Part shown: positions 23,026 through 33,300 of the stretch, piece after piece | Position numbering within the stretch: position 1 is the stretch's first letter | Layout: each line of letters opens with the position of its first letter | Origin: Carex sylvatica | Taxonomy: Eukaryota; Streptophyta; Magnoliopsida; Poales; Cyperaceae | DNA length: 64,000 nt | Direction: 5' to 3' | Assembly (NCBI GenBank): GCA_964058845.1 | Contig: CAXKVR010000235.1 | Coordinates: 1 to 64,000, forward strand | Made by a program: the position numbers and the translations under genes | The notes under the pieces: model-generated | The model's database searches: none | The model's input: only the letters and a program-made list of their open reading frames with translations | Told to the model about the DNA's origin: nothing

Positions 23026-25054
23026 TGTTGGGGTTTTGACAGTTCAAACCCATTGATTTGATTAAGTGCGGAAAGAACGTAAAACAAAAATTTTACTTCT
23101 AATCTTAATCCAAGGATTAAACAGGGTATGTCAGGAAACATTCCAAGGGGTCCACCTTCCGTATTCCTTTGACATCAGAACCCTATTTAATCCTTTTACA
23201 GATCTACTCCATAATTGATTTCTGAAGCATTAATCTACTTACCTATTAAATAGATTAATATAACATGTATATACCTTGTTTCCAAATTCAGATTGGAATG
23301 TAGCTGAGCGAGAAGAGCTACATCAGGGAATGATTCGTCTCAGAGTATCACACGTGTGATACCTCTATTGGTTATCCACCAGGACTAACCAGAGAGCAGT
23401 TTATTTCTTATTGCCAGAAATATCGTAAACCGCGGTTTTCTGCAAAAACACTATTCATCGAGAAAAGAACGAAATAACACTATTCACGAATTTGCAGTTA
23501 TTCAGATTTACTAATGAGCAAAACTGAAATACCGCGAAATTCGAGAAAACACTATTCACCGATCCCGTAAATATACTTCTCAACAACCCGCAAGATTATA
23601 CGTCAACTACGCATAATTTTCTTTTCCCAACCGAAACACTATTTGGGAGAGAAACCGAGAAAGAGAGAAAATAGATTACCGAACTGATCAGACAGATTCG
23701 ATATCTCAGAAATTAGTGTGTTTCTCTCTTACCCTCACCCCTCTATTTATAGGCATTTGAGGAGGTTCGGGAATTACGAAAATGACATTTACAGAAATGC
23801 CATTTACCAAAATGCCATTTACAGAAATGCCATTTACAGAAATGCCATTAAACGGATAAGGATGATGACATGTCATGTGTAAAAAGACCAAAATGCCCTT
23901 GGCCCAAATTTAATTTAACATTCATATAATTATTCTGAACAATTATATTTCTTGCAGTTTGTTGTTTCGGTAACTTTTATACAACGTAACGTGTACGTTT
24001 ATAAATTAACCTTTTGTTTTTGCTTTGCCAATTTATATGACATTTATAATTTAATTATATCATGTATAATTAATTATAACCATCTTAATATTAATTATAA
24101 TCAATTTATAATTAATCAATAAGATTCTCCGATTAGCTCCTATACGGTGTGACCCAATAGGATCTGTGTTATGTTGGTAAATAGAATTAAAACTGTTTTA
24201 ACTTCTATAATCATGAGAGGCATCTGGCATAACGCGTCATGACCATCCAATTACACAGATGATGCTGTACTGTACAATATCACGATCCAGTAAACTTTTT
24301 ACTCGTGTCAGTTCTTTCGTCTCATAACTATCAGATCAGTTTCAAGGTAGATGTGTGTCATCCTTGCAAACTTAATCTTTTCTTGATCTTGAGCAGATTA
24401 TCAAATATAATTACTCTTGTAATTATACCACTAGCAGATAATCTTATTCTATCAAGGGGCCCAGTAATGCTATAGCTCGTATAGAGATACGAGGGACAAT
24501 AGTACTTTTGGTAAACCATCACTACCTCAGCTAAGTTATGTGTACCGAAAAGCTACCGTTATAACTGCGTTTTACCGACAGCGTTAGATAACAATCACAC
24601 ATACACATTTCTTAGTAGGAAAGATGAATACCTCATACTTTATAACTTAACACTGAATGAAAATATTAATGACACATACACAATTCCATTTAATGTTTCA
24701 TTCGGGGTCTGTCAAATACCATGTTCCTAGAACATGTATTTATGTGATTAAAATGACATCTCTTGTCAGTGGTCTGTAAAAATTGACCATCTTTTAATCC
24801 AGATACTAACCTTGTAACGGTTAATTAGTGTTCCTGCTAATTACCTCGGTTAGTGACTCTTAAGAATATATATATCATCTATATTATGAAGTTTCACAAT
24901 TCCAGTTATTGACTCTAGTCAGATAAAGGAATGATTCATAAATGTAATAATATTCAAGGCAACAAAATGACAGTTTATTTAATCACTCAATTCATGAACA
25001 AAGCTTTATGATAATTTATCGTATTATTGACTTCTAGATTATTACAAACTAACA
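23026..25054 (-). mobile_element. Solo LTR of a retrotransposon, about 2.03 kb
   Basis: Bounded by TG and CA (TGTTGGGG at the left, CTAACA at the right on the plus strand). On the minus strand a promoter motif CCTATAAATAGAGG occurs at about 23741-23754, which fixes the orientation and suggests U3 at 25054-23720. No internal domain, primer site or partner LTR is present. The same 10-bp word TACTTTATAT flanks both sides (23014-23023 and 25055-25064). That is longer than a normal 4-6 bp target duplication and is offset by two bases on the left. A diverged relative lies at 53440-54511. Confidence 0.75.
23778..23850. repeat. Minisatellite of 15-17 bp units inside the solo LTR
   Basis: Five near-identical units of the form AAATGCCATTTACAG follow the TATA region. 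They would lie in the transcribed part of the LTR. Confidence 0.85.
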
Positions 25055-25073
25055 TACTTTATATCTTAGGTAT

Positions 25074-26215
25074 GAATACTTGCGTGATAAGATATTAATA
25101 CTTGTGTAACGGACAACTCGAAAGTATGTCAACGTGTATCTCATTTGAAAGATAAAATTGTGCAGAAAACGTTCGTGATTTTATATTTGCAAAATTATTC
25201 ACAGATCATCAGAAATATTGGTTAGATTGAACGGAGAAAAAAAAACCACCTCTAAAAACGTGTAAAAGATGGATGAGTGATGTGTTCAGTTTTTATATTT
25301 GCACTTGCACGATACTTATATAGCAGACAACTCAAAAGTATGTCATCATGGATCTCATTTGAAATATAAAATTATATAAAAAATATTCGTAATTTTAGAT
25401 TTGCAAAATTCTTCACCGATCGTCAAAAATATTGATTAGATTGAACAGAGAAAAAAAAACCTCTAAAAATGTGTAAAAGATGGATGAATGATGTGTCCAA
25501 TTTTTATATTTGCACTTGCACGATGATAATGAATATTTTCTTGATAAGGAATGAATACTTGTGCAACGGACAACTCGAAAGTATGTCATCGTGGATCTCA
25601 TTTGAAAGATAATATTATGTATAAAATATTAGTGGTTTTAGATTTGTAAAATTTCTCACCGATTGTCAGAAATATTGATTAGATTAAACAGAGAAAAAAA
25701 AATCCACCTCTAAAAACGTGTAAAAAATGAATGAGTGATGTGTCGAATTTTTTATATTTGCACTTGCACAACGATAATGAATATTTTCTCGATAAGGGAT
25801 GAATACGGACAACTCGAAAGTATGTCATCATGGATCTCATTTGAAATATAAGATTACGTAGAAAACATTCGTGATTTTGGATTTGCAAAATTCCTCACCG
25901 ATTATCATAAAATATTGATTAGATTGAATGGAGAAAAAAAAACCCACCTCTAAAAACGTGTAAAAGATGAATAAGTGATGTGTCCAGTTTTTATATTTGC
26001 AGTTGCACGATAATGATGAATACTTTCTCGATAGGGTATGAATACTTGTGCAACAGACAACTCAAAAGTATGTCATCATGGATCTCATTTGAAAAATAAA
26101 ATTATGTAGAAAATATTCGTGGTTTTAAATTTACAAAATTTCTCACCAATCGTCAGAAATATTGATTAGATTGAACGGAGAAAAAAAAAACTCACCTCTA
26201 AAAACGTGTCCATTT
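25074..26215. repeat. Five tandem units of about 240 bp
   Basis: The marker GGACAACTCGAAAGTATGTC recurs at about 25111, 25325, 25567, 25806 and 26053 (spacings about 212-247 bp). Each unit continues with GGATCTCATTTGAAA, GCAAAATTCCTCACCGAT, AAATATTGATTAGATTGAA, an A-run, CACCTCTAAAAACGTGTAAA and TTTTTATATTTGCACTTGCA. The short minus-strand open frames within it repeat too and have no coding look. The family is not recognised. Confidence 0.85.
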
Positions 26216-26910
26216 TTTTTTTAAATACTTGATATATTAGGGATGAATACTTGATATGTTATATATGAATGTTTGATGTGTTATAGATGAATACTTGCGT
26301 GTCAGTTATAAAAAATTTCAAATATTAGGTAGTCCTCAAATAGTAAGTGATTCTCTAAGTAGTTAGTAGTTATTGAAGTAGTTAATGGATAGGAAATAAA
26401 TAGATAATTGTTACGGAGATAGCTAGATGCTCCCATATATGTATTGGTGGGATTATTTGTTCGAATGGAATTTTGGTCCTCACTTACGATCAAGAGCCGT
26501 CGCTCAACAAATCCGCTTGATATAAATAAAAGGTCATAATTATTTAGTTTTATGATTACGATATTTGAAATAAAAAGTTAAAATTATAGATTTAATTCAC
26601 ATTATGCATATATCAAATGATTAAGATTTTATATGTAAAATGATCCTTATTCACAACAATAAAATTTTATATTATTGATTTTCATTCATGTTTGATCTCC
26701 ATGACTTAAAAATCTGACTTCATCCCTGTATGAAGTTATCCTCTAATAAAATATTTTTTAAGAATGTAGTTAAACATATTTAACTTGACGTCACATAATT
26801 TTCAATAACAAAAGGATCACATACATAATTTTAAAATTCAAAAGGGTCACATATATAATTTTAAGAGAACAACATACATAACAGATTCCCAAAACCAAAT
26901 AATACACATT
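26216..26910. other. Intergenic, AT-rich
   Basis: Begins with degraded TGAATACTT units (26230-26295) belonging to the tandem region and continues with no recognisable gene or element. Confidence 0.4.
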
Positions 26911-26918
26911 CAGCTCTG

Positions 26919-27266
26919 CAGGGACGGACCCAGCATAGACCAGGGAGCAGCGGCCACCCCTGGATTTCGAGTTTTAGTGGTGATTTATCGATACCGATCG
27001 GCTCTGTCCCCTGGAAATTTTTTTGCTCCCCTCTGATTGTTTAATTTGTAATTCGGATTAAATTTAATGTTCAAATCAAAATAAATTTTTAGAATTATAA
27101 TTGGTAATTAGAATTATAAGTTAAAATATTATAAATTACAAGTCAAAATATTGAAAAATATAAGTCAAAGCATTATTTTTTATCGAATATCCAATTAGTT
27201 AATGAATTTAAATCCGATTTGATAATTTTTTGTCCCTCTCTGACGAAAATTCTGACTTCACCCCTG
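26919..27266. mobile_element. hAT-type MITE with 8-bp duplication CAGCTCTG
   Basis: Starts CAGGGACGGACC and ends TTCACCCCTG. The perfect 8-bp flanks CAGCTCTG are at 26911-26918 and 27267-27274. The interior is AT-rich with TTAGTTAATGAATTTAAA. Relatives are at 29552-29851 and, reversed, at about 37668-37975. Confidence 0.88.
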
Positions 27267-27496
27267 CAGCTCTGCACATATTTGACATAGCGTCGTTTGT
27301 TAACCTTCCTATTACACATATAGTTTCTTAAAAAAAAGATTTCATCATCTATTGGCGTGGTGGGATCTTCTTCGAACTTTTTTTTTTTTCTCTTCTAACT
27401 CACTCAGAATGAATCCTGTTCACTCGCAAGTATGAGGTCATTCCATATTCCTACAACACAATGCAAAGATGTACATAATGAAAGTAAATGTAATAT

Positions 27497-27582
27497 TCAA
27501 CAAGTGAACGGATCAAATGGTAAAGAAAATAAGTGCAATTGAAATCCACATACAACAGCATTGACAGGTGACAAAAGAGAAT
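27497..27582. repeat. Direct duplication, copy 1
   Basis: CAAGTGAACGGATCAAATGG through AAGTGCAATTGAAAT and onward is repeated at 28398-28480. The two copies flank the region containing the 27774-28186 MITE. Confidence 0.8.
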
Positions 27583-27668
27583 TGAACGGAGAGGACCAAA
27601 ATGGAGAAGACAAGCGCGGCGCAAAATGACGACCGTCGATTGTCGACTCCGGACGCAGGAGGAACCCT

Positions 27669-27757
27669 AGGCATCAGCGATCTCACTGTACAAATTATAC
27701 TCCTCGGCCAAGCGATCTAACTCAGTAACACTATCAATTGCTTGAGACAATAGAAAC
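27669..27757 (-). CDS. Possible orphan 3' exon, function unknown
   Basis: On the minus strand a strong acceptor-like sequence (TTTGTTTCTATTGTCTCAAG) is followed by an open frame ending in LDRLAEEYNLYSEIADA and a TAG. Local GC is higher than in the surroundings. I do not recognise the protein and no upstream exon can be joined to it. It may be the last exon of a lost or fragmented gene, with the MITE at 27774-28186 sitting in the former intron, or chance. Confidence 0.22.
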
Positions 27758-27773
27758 AAAAGGTTGTAAGTTT

Positions 27774-28186
27774 GAGTAGAACTAGGGTGTTCTTAAGTTC
27801 ATCAAGTCTCTTGGTAAACTCAAGTTTAAAATTCGTTAAATTGGTTTCAAATACGAATCTGAACCATTGAAACCCATCCACCTTATGAGTGATGCGTCTA
27901 CATATGAAAATTTTAAACATTCGAATTAATTTAGTATAAAGTCAATCGGTTAAAATTAGAACGTTAGTAAATTAATTTTAATTCATTTATTTTTTGAATG
28001 TTTTTTGACTGTTTGACTTTATACTAAATTAATTTAAATATTTAAAATTTTCATATGTAGACGTATCACTCATAAGGTAGACGAATTTCAGCAATTCAGA
28101 TTCGTCATTTAAAACTGATTTGACGAATTTTAGATCTGAATTTATCAAAAAAACTTAGTGAACTTAATAACACCCTAGTTCTACTC
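27774..28186. mobile_element. Palindromic MITE, GAGTAGAAC family copy 1
   Basis: Perfect terminal inverted repeats GAGTAGAACTAGGGTG and CACCCTAGTTCTACTC. The arms mirror over most of the 413 bp (TTAGTATAAAGTCAA/TTGACTTTATACTAA at the centre, near 27980). The flanks TGTAAGTTT and AGTAAGTTT suggest an 8-9 bp target duplication, which fits Mutator-like mobilisation. Related copies are at 43924-44321 and 54568-54981. Confidence 0.85.
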
Positions 28187-28397
28187 AGTAAGTTTTACAT
28201 TTTAAACAACATGAGCATATATTAGAATTTAATAGAAAACACCTGATGAACCGATTTCTAACAAATTCATCGTTTCATGCAAGACAAATGGTAACAGAAT
28301 ACCACGCATTGGATGCTAGTTTGGAAATCGTAAAGATTCCGGATCTCCTCACTGTCACTATGATCCGATTTGCCTCAACCGAAAATTCAAAAAAAAT

Positions 28398-28480
28398 CAA
28401 CAAGTGAACGGATCAAATGGTAAAGAAAATAAGTGCAATTGAAATACATGCAACAACACTGACGGATGAAAAAAGAGGAT
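28398..28480. repeat. Direct duplication, copy 2
   Basis: Second copy of the 27497-27582 block, about 90 percent identical by eye. Confidence 0.8.
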
Positions 28481-28486
28481 GGTGTT

Positions 28487-29543
28487 CCTTTCTTACTGAT
28501 AGGACATGACAGTGCATGTTATAACTAGTCATGTCTATCTTTATTTCTTTGAATGATTTTATTTTAATAAAGAAATAATATTGTAGTTTTTATTATGTTG
28601 TTATTGATAATATATGTGATGGGAATACGTCTTATGTAGAAATACGTAATGGTTGTCTTGGAGTGTGATAATTTTAAAATGAGAATTTATATATAAATAA
28701 ATAATTATCCATTAATAATATTTAATATCATACAAACAAGTATGCAGTAATATGCGGCTGAATATGCAGTAGTAAGATGTTGGCCGAATATGTGACTGCA
28801 TATATTGACCGCATACATATTTCTATGTGAATTACAACATAATACACATATGCAGCTGCATAGACTGCATTTTATCATACTGGTTATACAAATGTTGTTT
28901 ATGTTCGTTGAGGTTCACACATAAAAAATTCCTTTGTCAAGATTCGTCCAAAAAAAAATCTAAGCAATTGTCGAAATAATAGCATACTGTTATTCCATTT
29001 AGTCGATTATTTTCCCCAATGGTAAACCAATTGGTCTAATAAGTAAATAATCATGAGATATTTTTATCCCGTGAAGAGAAAAACTAATATTTTTATTGTC
29101 ACTCGTGCTCTTACTTCCCTAAAATAGTTATCGAATGGCCAGTAAATACATGAATATATCGTATTTACATAATAAGAATATTTGAATATATCATTATCTA
29201 AATTAATCACACTTATTTTAGTTATTGCATTGTCTGATATGACTTAAAAGCCATATGATTGCAAGCGAATAAATTAAGATCATGGATACGTGATGCAATT
29301 ACATCATCACACTTATTTTTTTAAAATTGTTTCGTCCAAAATGACTGAAACAAATATGATTATAAACAACTAAATTATAATCACAGATGTGTGGTACTAT
29401 TACATAACACACTTGTTTATAATTATTACATTGTCGCATGTTTAATTACTTGATATGTACTTCATGCATGATTTTCATTGAAAAATACTCTACTCTTCCT
29501 CGTTTGGAACCTTTTTTTAATTACTTTTAAAAATGAGAACGAA
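28487..29543. other. Intergenic with degenerate ~101-bp repeats
   Basis: No gene seen. From about 29207 to 29430 a degenerate unit of about 101 bp starting CACACTTATTTT occurs 2.3 times. Around 28740-28880 the words ATATGCAG and CTGCAT recur in both orientations. Confidence 0.4.
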
Positions 29544-29551
29544 ACATGTAA

Positions 29552-29851
29552 GGGCGGAAACACACAAGTCTCTTGATTTTGAATTTTTATAGAAACTTAT
29601 AGACCTGGACTGACTTTATTTCTCTTTGAATTTTTTTTTTGCTTTTTTTCTTAAATTCTAATTTGTAATTTGAATTAAATTTAAGATTAAAATTAGAATA
29701 TTTTAAAAAAAAAATTTGATTGATAATTAAGATTAGAAATTAGAGCATTATAAATTATAAATCGGAGCATTATAAATTAAATAATATTTTTTTTTATCTA
29801 GGATCCAATTAACTAATGAATTTAAACTCAATTAGTTAATCTTAAATTCGT
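29552..29851. mobile_element. hAT-type MITE, relative of 26919-27266
   Basis: Begins GGGCGGAAAC and ends AAATTCGTC. The flanks ACATGTAA (29544-29551) and CCATGTAA (29852-29859) form a 7 of 8 duplication. Internal segments such as AATTAACTAATGAATTTAAA match the 26919 copy. Confidence 0.7.
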
Positions 29852-30319
29852 CCATGTAATAAGACACCTACACTGAAAATTTTCCGTAAGACAAAAAAAA
29901 CACAACAACATAGCTCAACTAGAATATAAAATTAAGAAAATTTTATTTATGACCTAAAAAGAGAACTTATTCACGACACAAAGCACAACAAAATCGATGC
30001 CATAGATAATCCTATAAACTAAATAGACCGACCATGTCCACTCGAAAGTCTCCACAATATCACAAACGAACTTTTGGGGTAAAGATTTTAACAGATCAAT
30101 TTTTTCATGAAACAGTGCACGAACTATTTGCAACTCTGTTTTCATGCTACAGTTCGTGAGCTGCATGAAGCCAAAACTTCTCTTTTAAAATCTTCACCCG
30201 AACTTTTGCCACATTGGTGGAGAAAAGTCCGGACCAACCATTTCGGATTATTTTACTTTCTTCCCCGCTTTTTATCTCTGTGCTGAAACTCACTACTACC
30301 AGGTACACCTCTAGCTCGC

Positions 30320-30327
30320 TATAAAAC
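30320..30327 (+). promoter_or_regulatory. Probable TATA box of ferrochelatase gene
   Basis: TATAAAAC lies 47 bp before the ATG at 30367, leaving a very short leader of perhaps 15-20 nt if it is used. Confidence 0.5.
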
Positions 30328-30366
30328 AAACGAAAGAATAAGCTAGCGAAAAAGAGAGGAAAAAAA

Positions 30367-33300
30367 ATGGGGATTGAGGTGTTGGCGCTCTCCCTTCCTT
30401 CTCCCTCCTCTCAGTGTAAGTCTATCTTTCCACATGTTGTTGCTCAATTGCTTGCGTTTAAGCTTAGTTAGATCTATGGTTGAGAGGTTACTGTTGTTCT
30501 ATTTTCTTTTCGATTTCTTATCAGGGGAGAGGTTATATTCATCTCACCAGGCAAGCACAAGGGGTGCGATTGAGATGGGAAGTGAACTTGCTTCTTCTAA
30601 GTTCGTCAAGCCTATGCAAGTACCAATTGGGTACTATTCTTACGATTACAAATAAAAGTTATAATGCTTGGGATAGTAGTAACTTTCCTTGTGTTTCAAT
30701 TTTTACTAGAGCAGTTAGTTTGAGTTAGCTCTAGCAAGGAAACATTATAATGCTTGGACAGTTACAAAAGAAATCATTATTGGTTTATCTAGTTTGACAT
30801 CTCTCTAACAAACAGAGCCAACAAGTGGGATTATGATTTTTCTTTGTACAAAAGAGATTACCCATTATGCCGTCAATCCATGACAATTTTTCTTGTAAAA
30901 GATGAACTTGGCTACTGGTCAAGATATGTCCACTGAATAATTTATCGTAACAGTTTCATACCTCTAAATTAGATCATTCACATTTATAAGTTTGAAATAG
31001 AGTTCCCACTTTTACCCCATTACATGTACTACCCCAAAATCTTACATTATAGATCCAGTGACAGCAATGCCAGAACCTGACCAGAAGTGCATCTAGCTTG
31101 AACAAAGGTTATGAAGTATTAGCCAAGTCACTATAAAACATTAGACGAGTCTCTGATTTCATAAGTAATTCTTTCTTCGTATTTTTTTTTTTTTTACATA
31201 GAAGGATAAACATGCAACTACGGTGTTCGATTAAAGCGAGAAAGTATCCCTGTTCGATTCAGATAGAGGCCTTTACCAGACAAACCTGCAAAAAGAAACA
31301 AAATTTCCAAAAATATCGCCCCTTTCACAAAATCGAACCATTGTTTGACAATAATAGAGGCTCTTTTCAAAGATATTCTTCAGCCTATGAGGCTGTTCTC
31401 ACCTCCAAATCCCAACCCAACTCACTCATAATTGGAAATGAAAAGGTCGGGGTGCTTCTACTCAATCTTGGTGGACCTGAGACACTCGATGATGTGCAAC
31501 CATTCTTGTTTAATCTCTTTGCCGACCCAGTAATTTGCTACTTTTCTTCTTTAATATTTGCTCTTTGCAAAGTGGAGAAGTACGGTCTAACTTAAATATA
31601 GCATTCTACTTGCATTGTTTTCCATTTGAATAAAACCTCAAGGACACAGAATTCATCAAAACATATAAAACGGGTCAGTGGCCTTCAAGTCATTATGCAC
31701 TTAATGTTAATGGTGCTAATTGGTAATGTTGAGTTATGTAGATTTGGTATGGGCGAAGGAGGTTATCCTGATTTTCATTCTGAAGCGATAGTTGGCATTA
31801 TTCACAATAAAACCTTTTTCATTTTTTTCTGTCTTTTATTATTCTTGATTTCTTTTTATCTTCTTTTCATTTTTCTTTATGGTGTTGGCATGTGGGGTCT
31901 ATAAATCATTCACTGGCCAAATCAAAATAGAAAAATAAAGAAAGTAAAGAATAAAAATACCAATTGGAACTGAAAAGGCATTTGATATTACCAGTATTTT
32001 TTAACCAAATTAATGAGGCCTGGTAAAGTTCGCAGCTGGGAAGGTTAAATTGTTTTGTCAATTTAATGGCAGGATATAATCAGGCTACCTCGGATGTTTA
32101 GATTTTTTCAGAAACCTCTGGCACAGTTCATATCTGTTGTTAGAGCACCAAAGAGTAAAGAAGGTTATGCTTCTATAGGAGGTGGATCTCCTCTGCGTCA
32201 GATAACTGATGCCCAGGTAAAAAGGAAAGAGAAGAATAACAAGTAAAATGCTCAAATGTGCCTCAACTATTATTGTTTTGGTCCTTGAAAGCTTACTTTT
32301 TTACCCCTATACATTCTAGTAATAATGTTTTGGTTTGGGAGTATTATAGACAAAAAGCATGAAGAAATTCGAGTCACTAGTCAGTACTAATATTTCATGA
32401 GTCATCTTGATTGAATATGTTTTAGTAAAAAAAGTTGGTGCATGCAGTGCAAGCCATTTGTTGGGATATATATCCTTTTACGAATTTATCAATTTGTTTG
32501 ACCTGAATGACATGACAACTGGGGCCAAAACAGGATATGACTAAGTGATGCTTCAGGGACCATTTGTGTTATCCACTCAAAAGAAGTGCATTTACATTCC
32601 ATTTATTTAAGCTTTCTGTTTTTTATTGAAATTTAAAGGCTGAAGAATTGCGGAAGGCGTTATGGGAAAAAAATGTCCCAGCAAAGGTTTATGTTGGTAT
32701 GCGATATTGGCATCCTTTCACTGAAGAAGCTATAGAACAGGTTGGGTTTAAGCCACATACTCTAATTCTTTTTTTTTTAGGAAAAAGGTAACTCAATTTT
32801 GGTTGGGATCCGTTGACAATGTGTTAACTTGACAAAAATTCAAATAGAAAAAAGCTTATAGACATGTTGTTGGCTTTATAGATTGGTTATCAAATTATAT
32901 ATAATCTTTTATTAAAAATATGGACTGCTGCAAATTTTAAATCTCCTGAGGACGTCAAACTTACATCAAAGTTAGTTATTTCTTGTGATTGTCAAGACAG
33001 TCAAATAAATCCTTTGTCAATTGATCCCCACCCTAACCTATGGAGCTTTGAAATGTATTCATGTGTATATAAAGGACCAAATTAACCATTGATGCCATTA
33101 CTTTCCTATTACATTGGAAAGGTTTTTTAAACTGCTCTCTCAAAAGTACTGTCTAGGAAATATGGATAAATGCGGTTTGTGATGTTGACCATGCCTTAGA
33201 AGGGTTTACATTACATTCTGCTAGGAATGTAAGGTATTCTGAGATTTTGTAGAGAGCCCTCATAACATAATTTTCCATTGAAAAAAGCATTATTGCAGAT

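Noticed and set aside
25413..25888. Repeated minus-strand peptides in the tandem array as a protein family
   Set aside because: They repeat only because the DNA repeats; there is no start context, no conserved frame between units and no known motif.
30374..30728. Frames of 93 and 82 codons as an independent small gene before FC2
   Set aside because: They run through FC2 exon 1 and intron 1 without motif support; the ATG at 30367 joined to 31202 gives the FC2 N-terminus.
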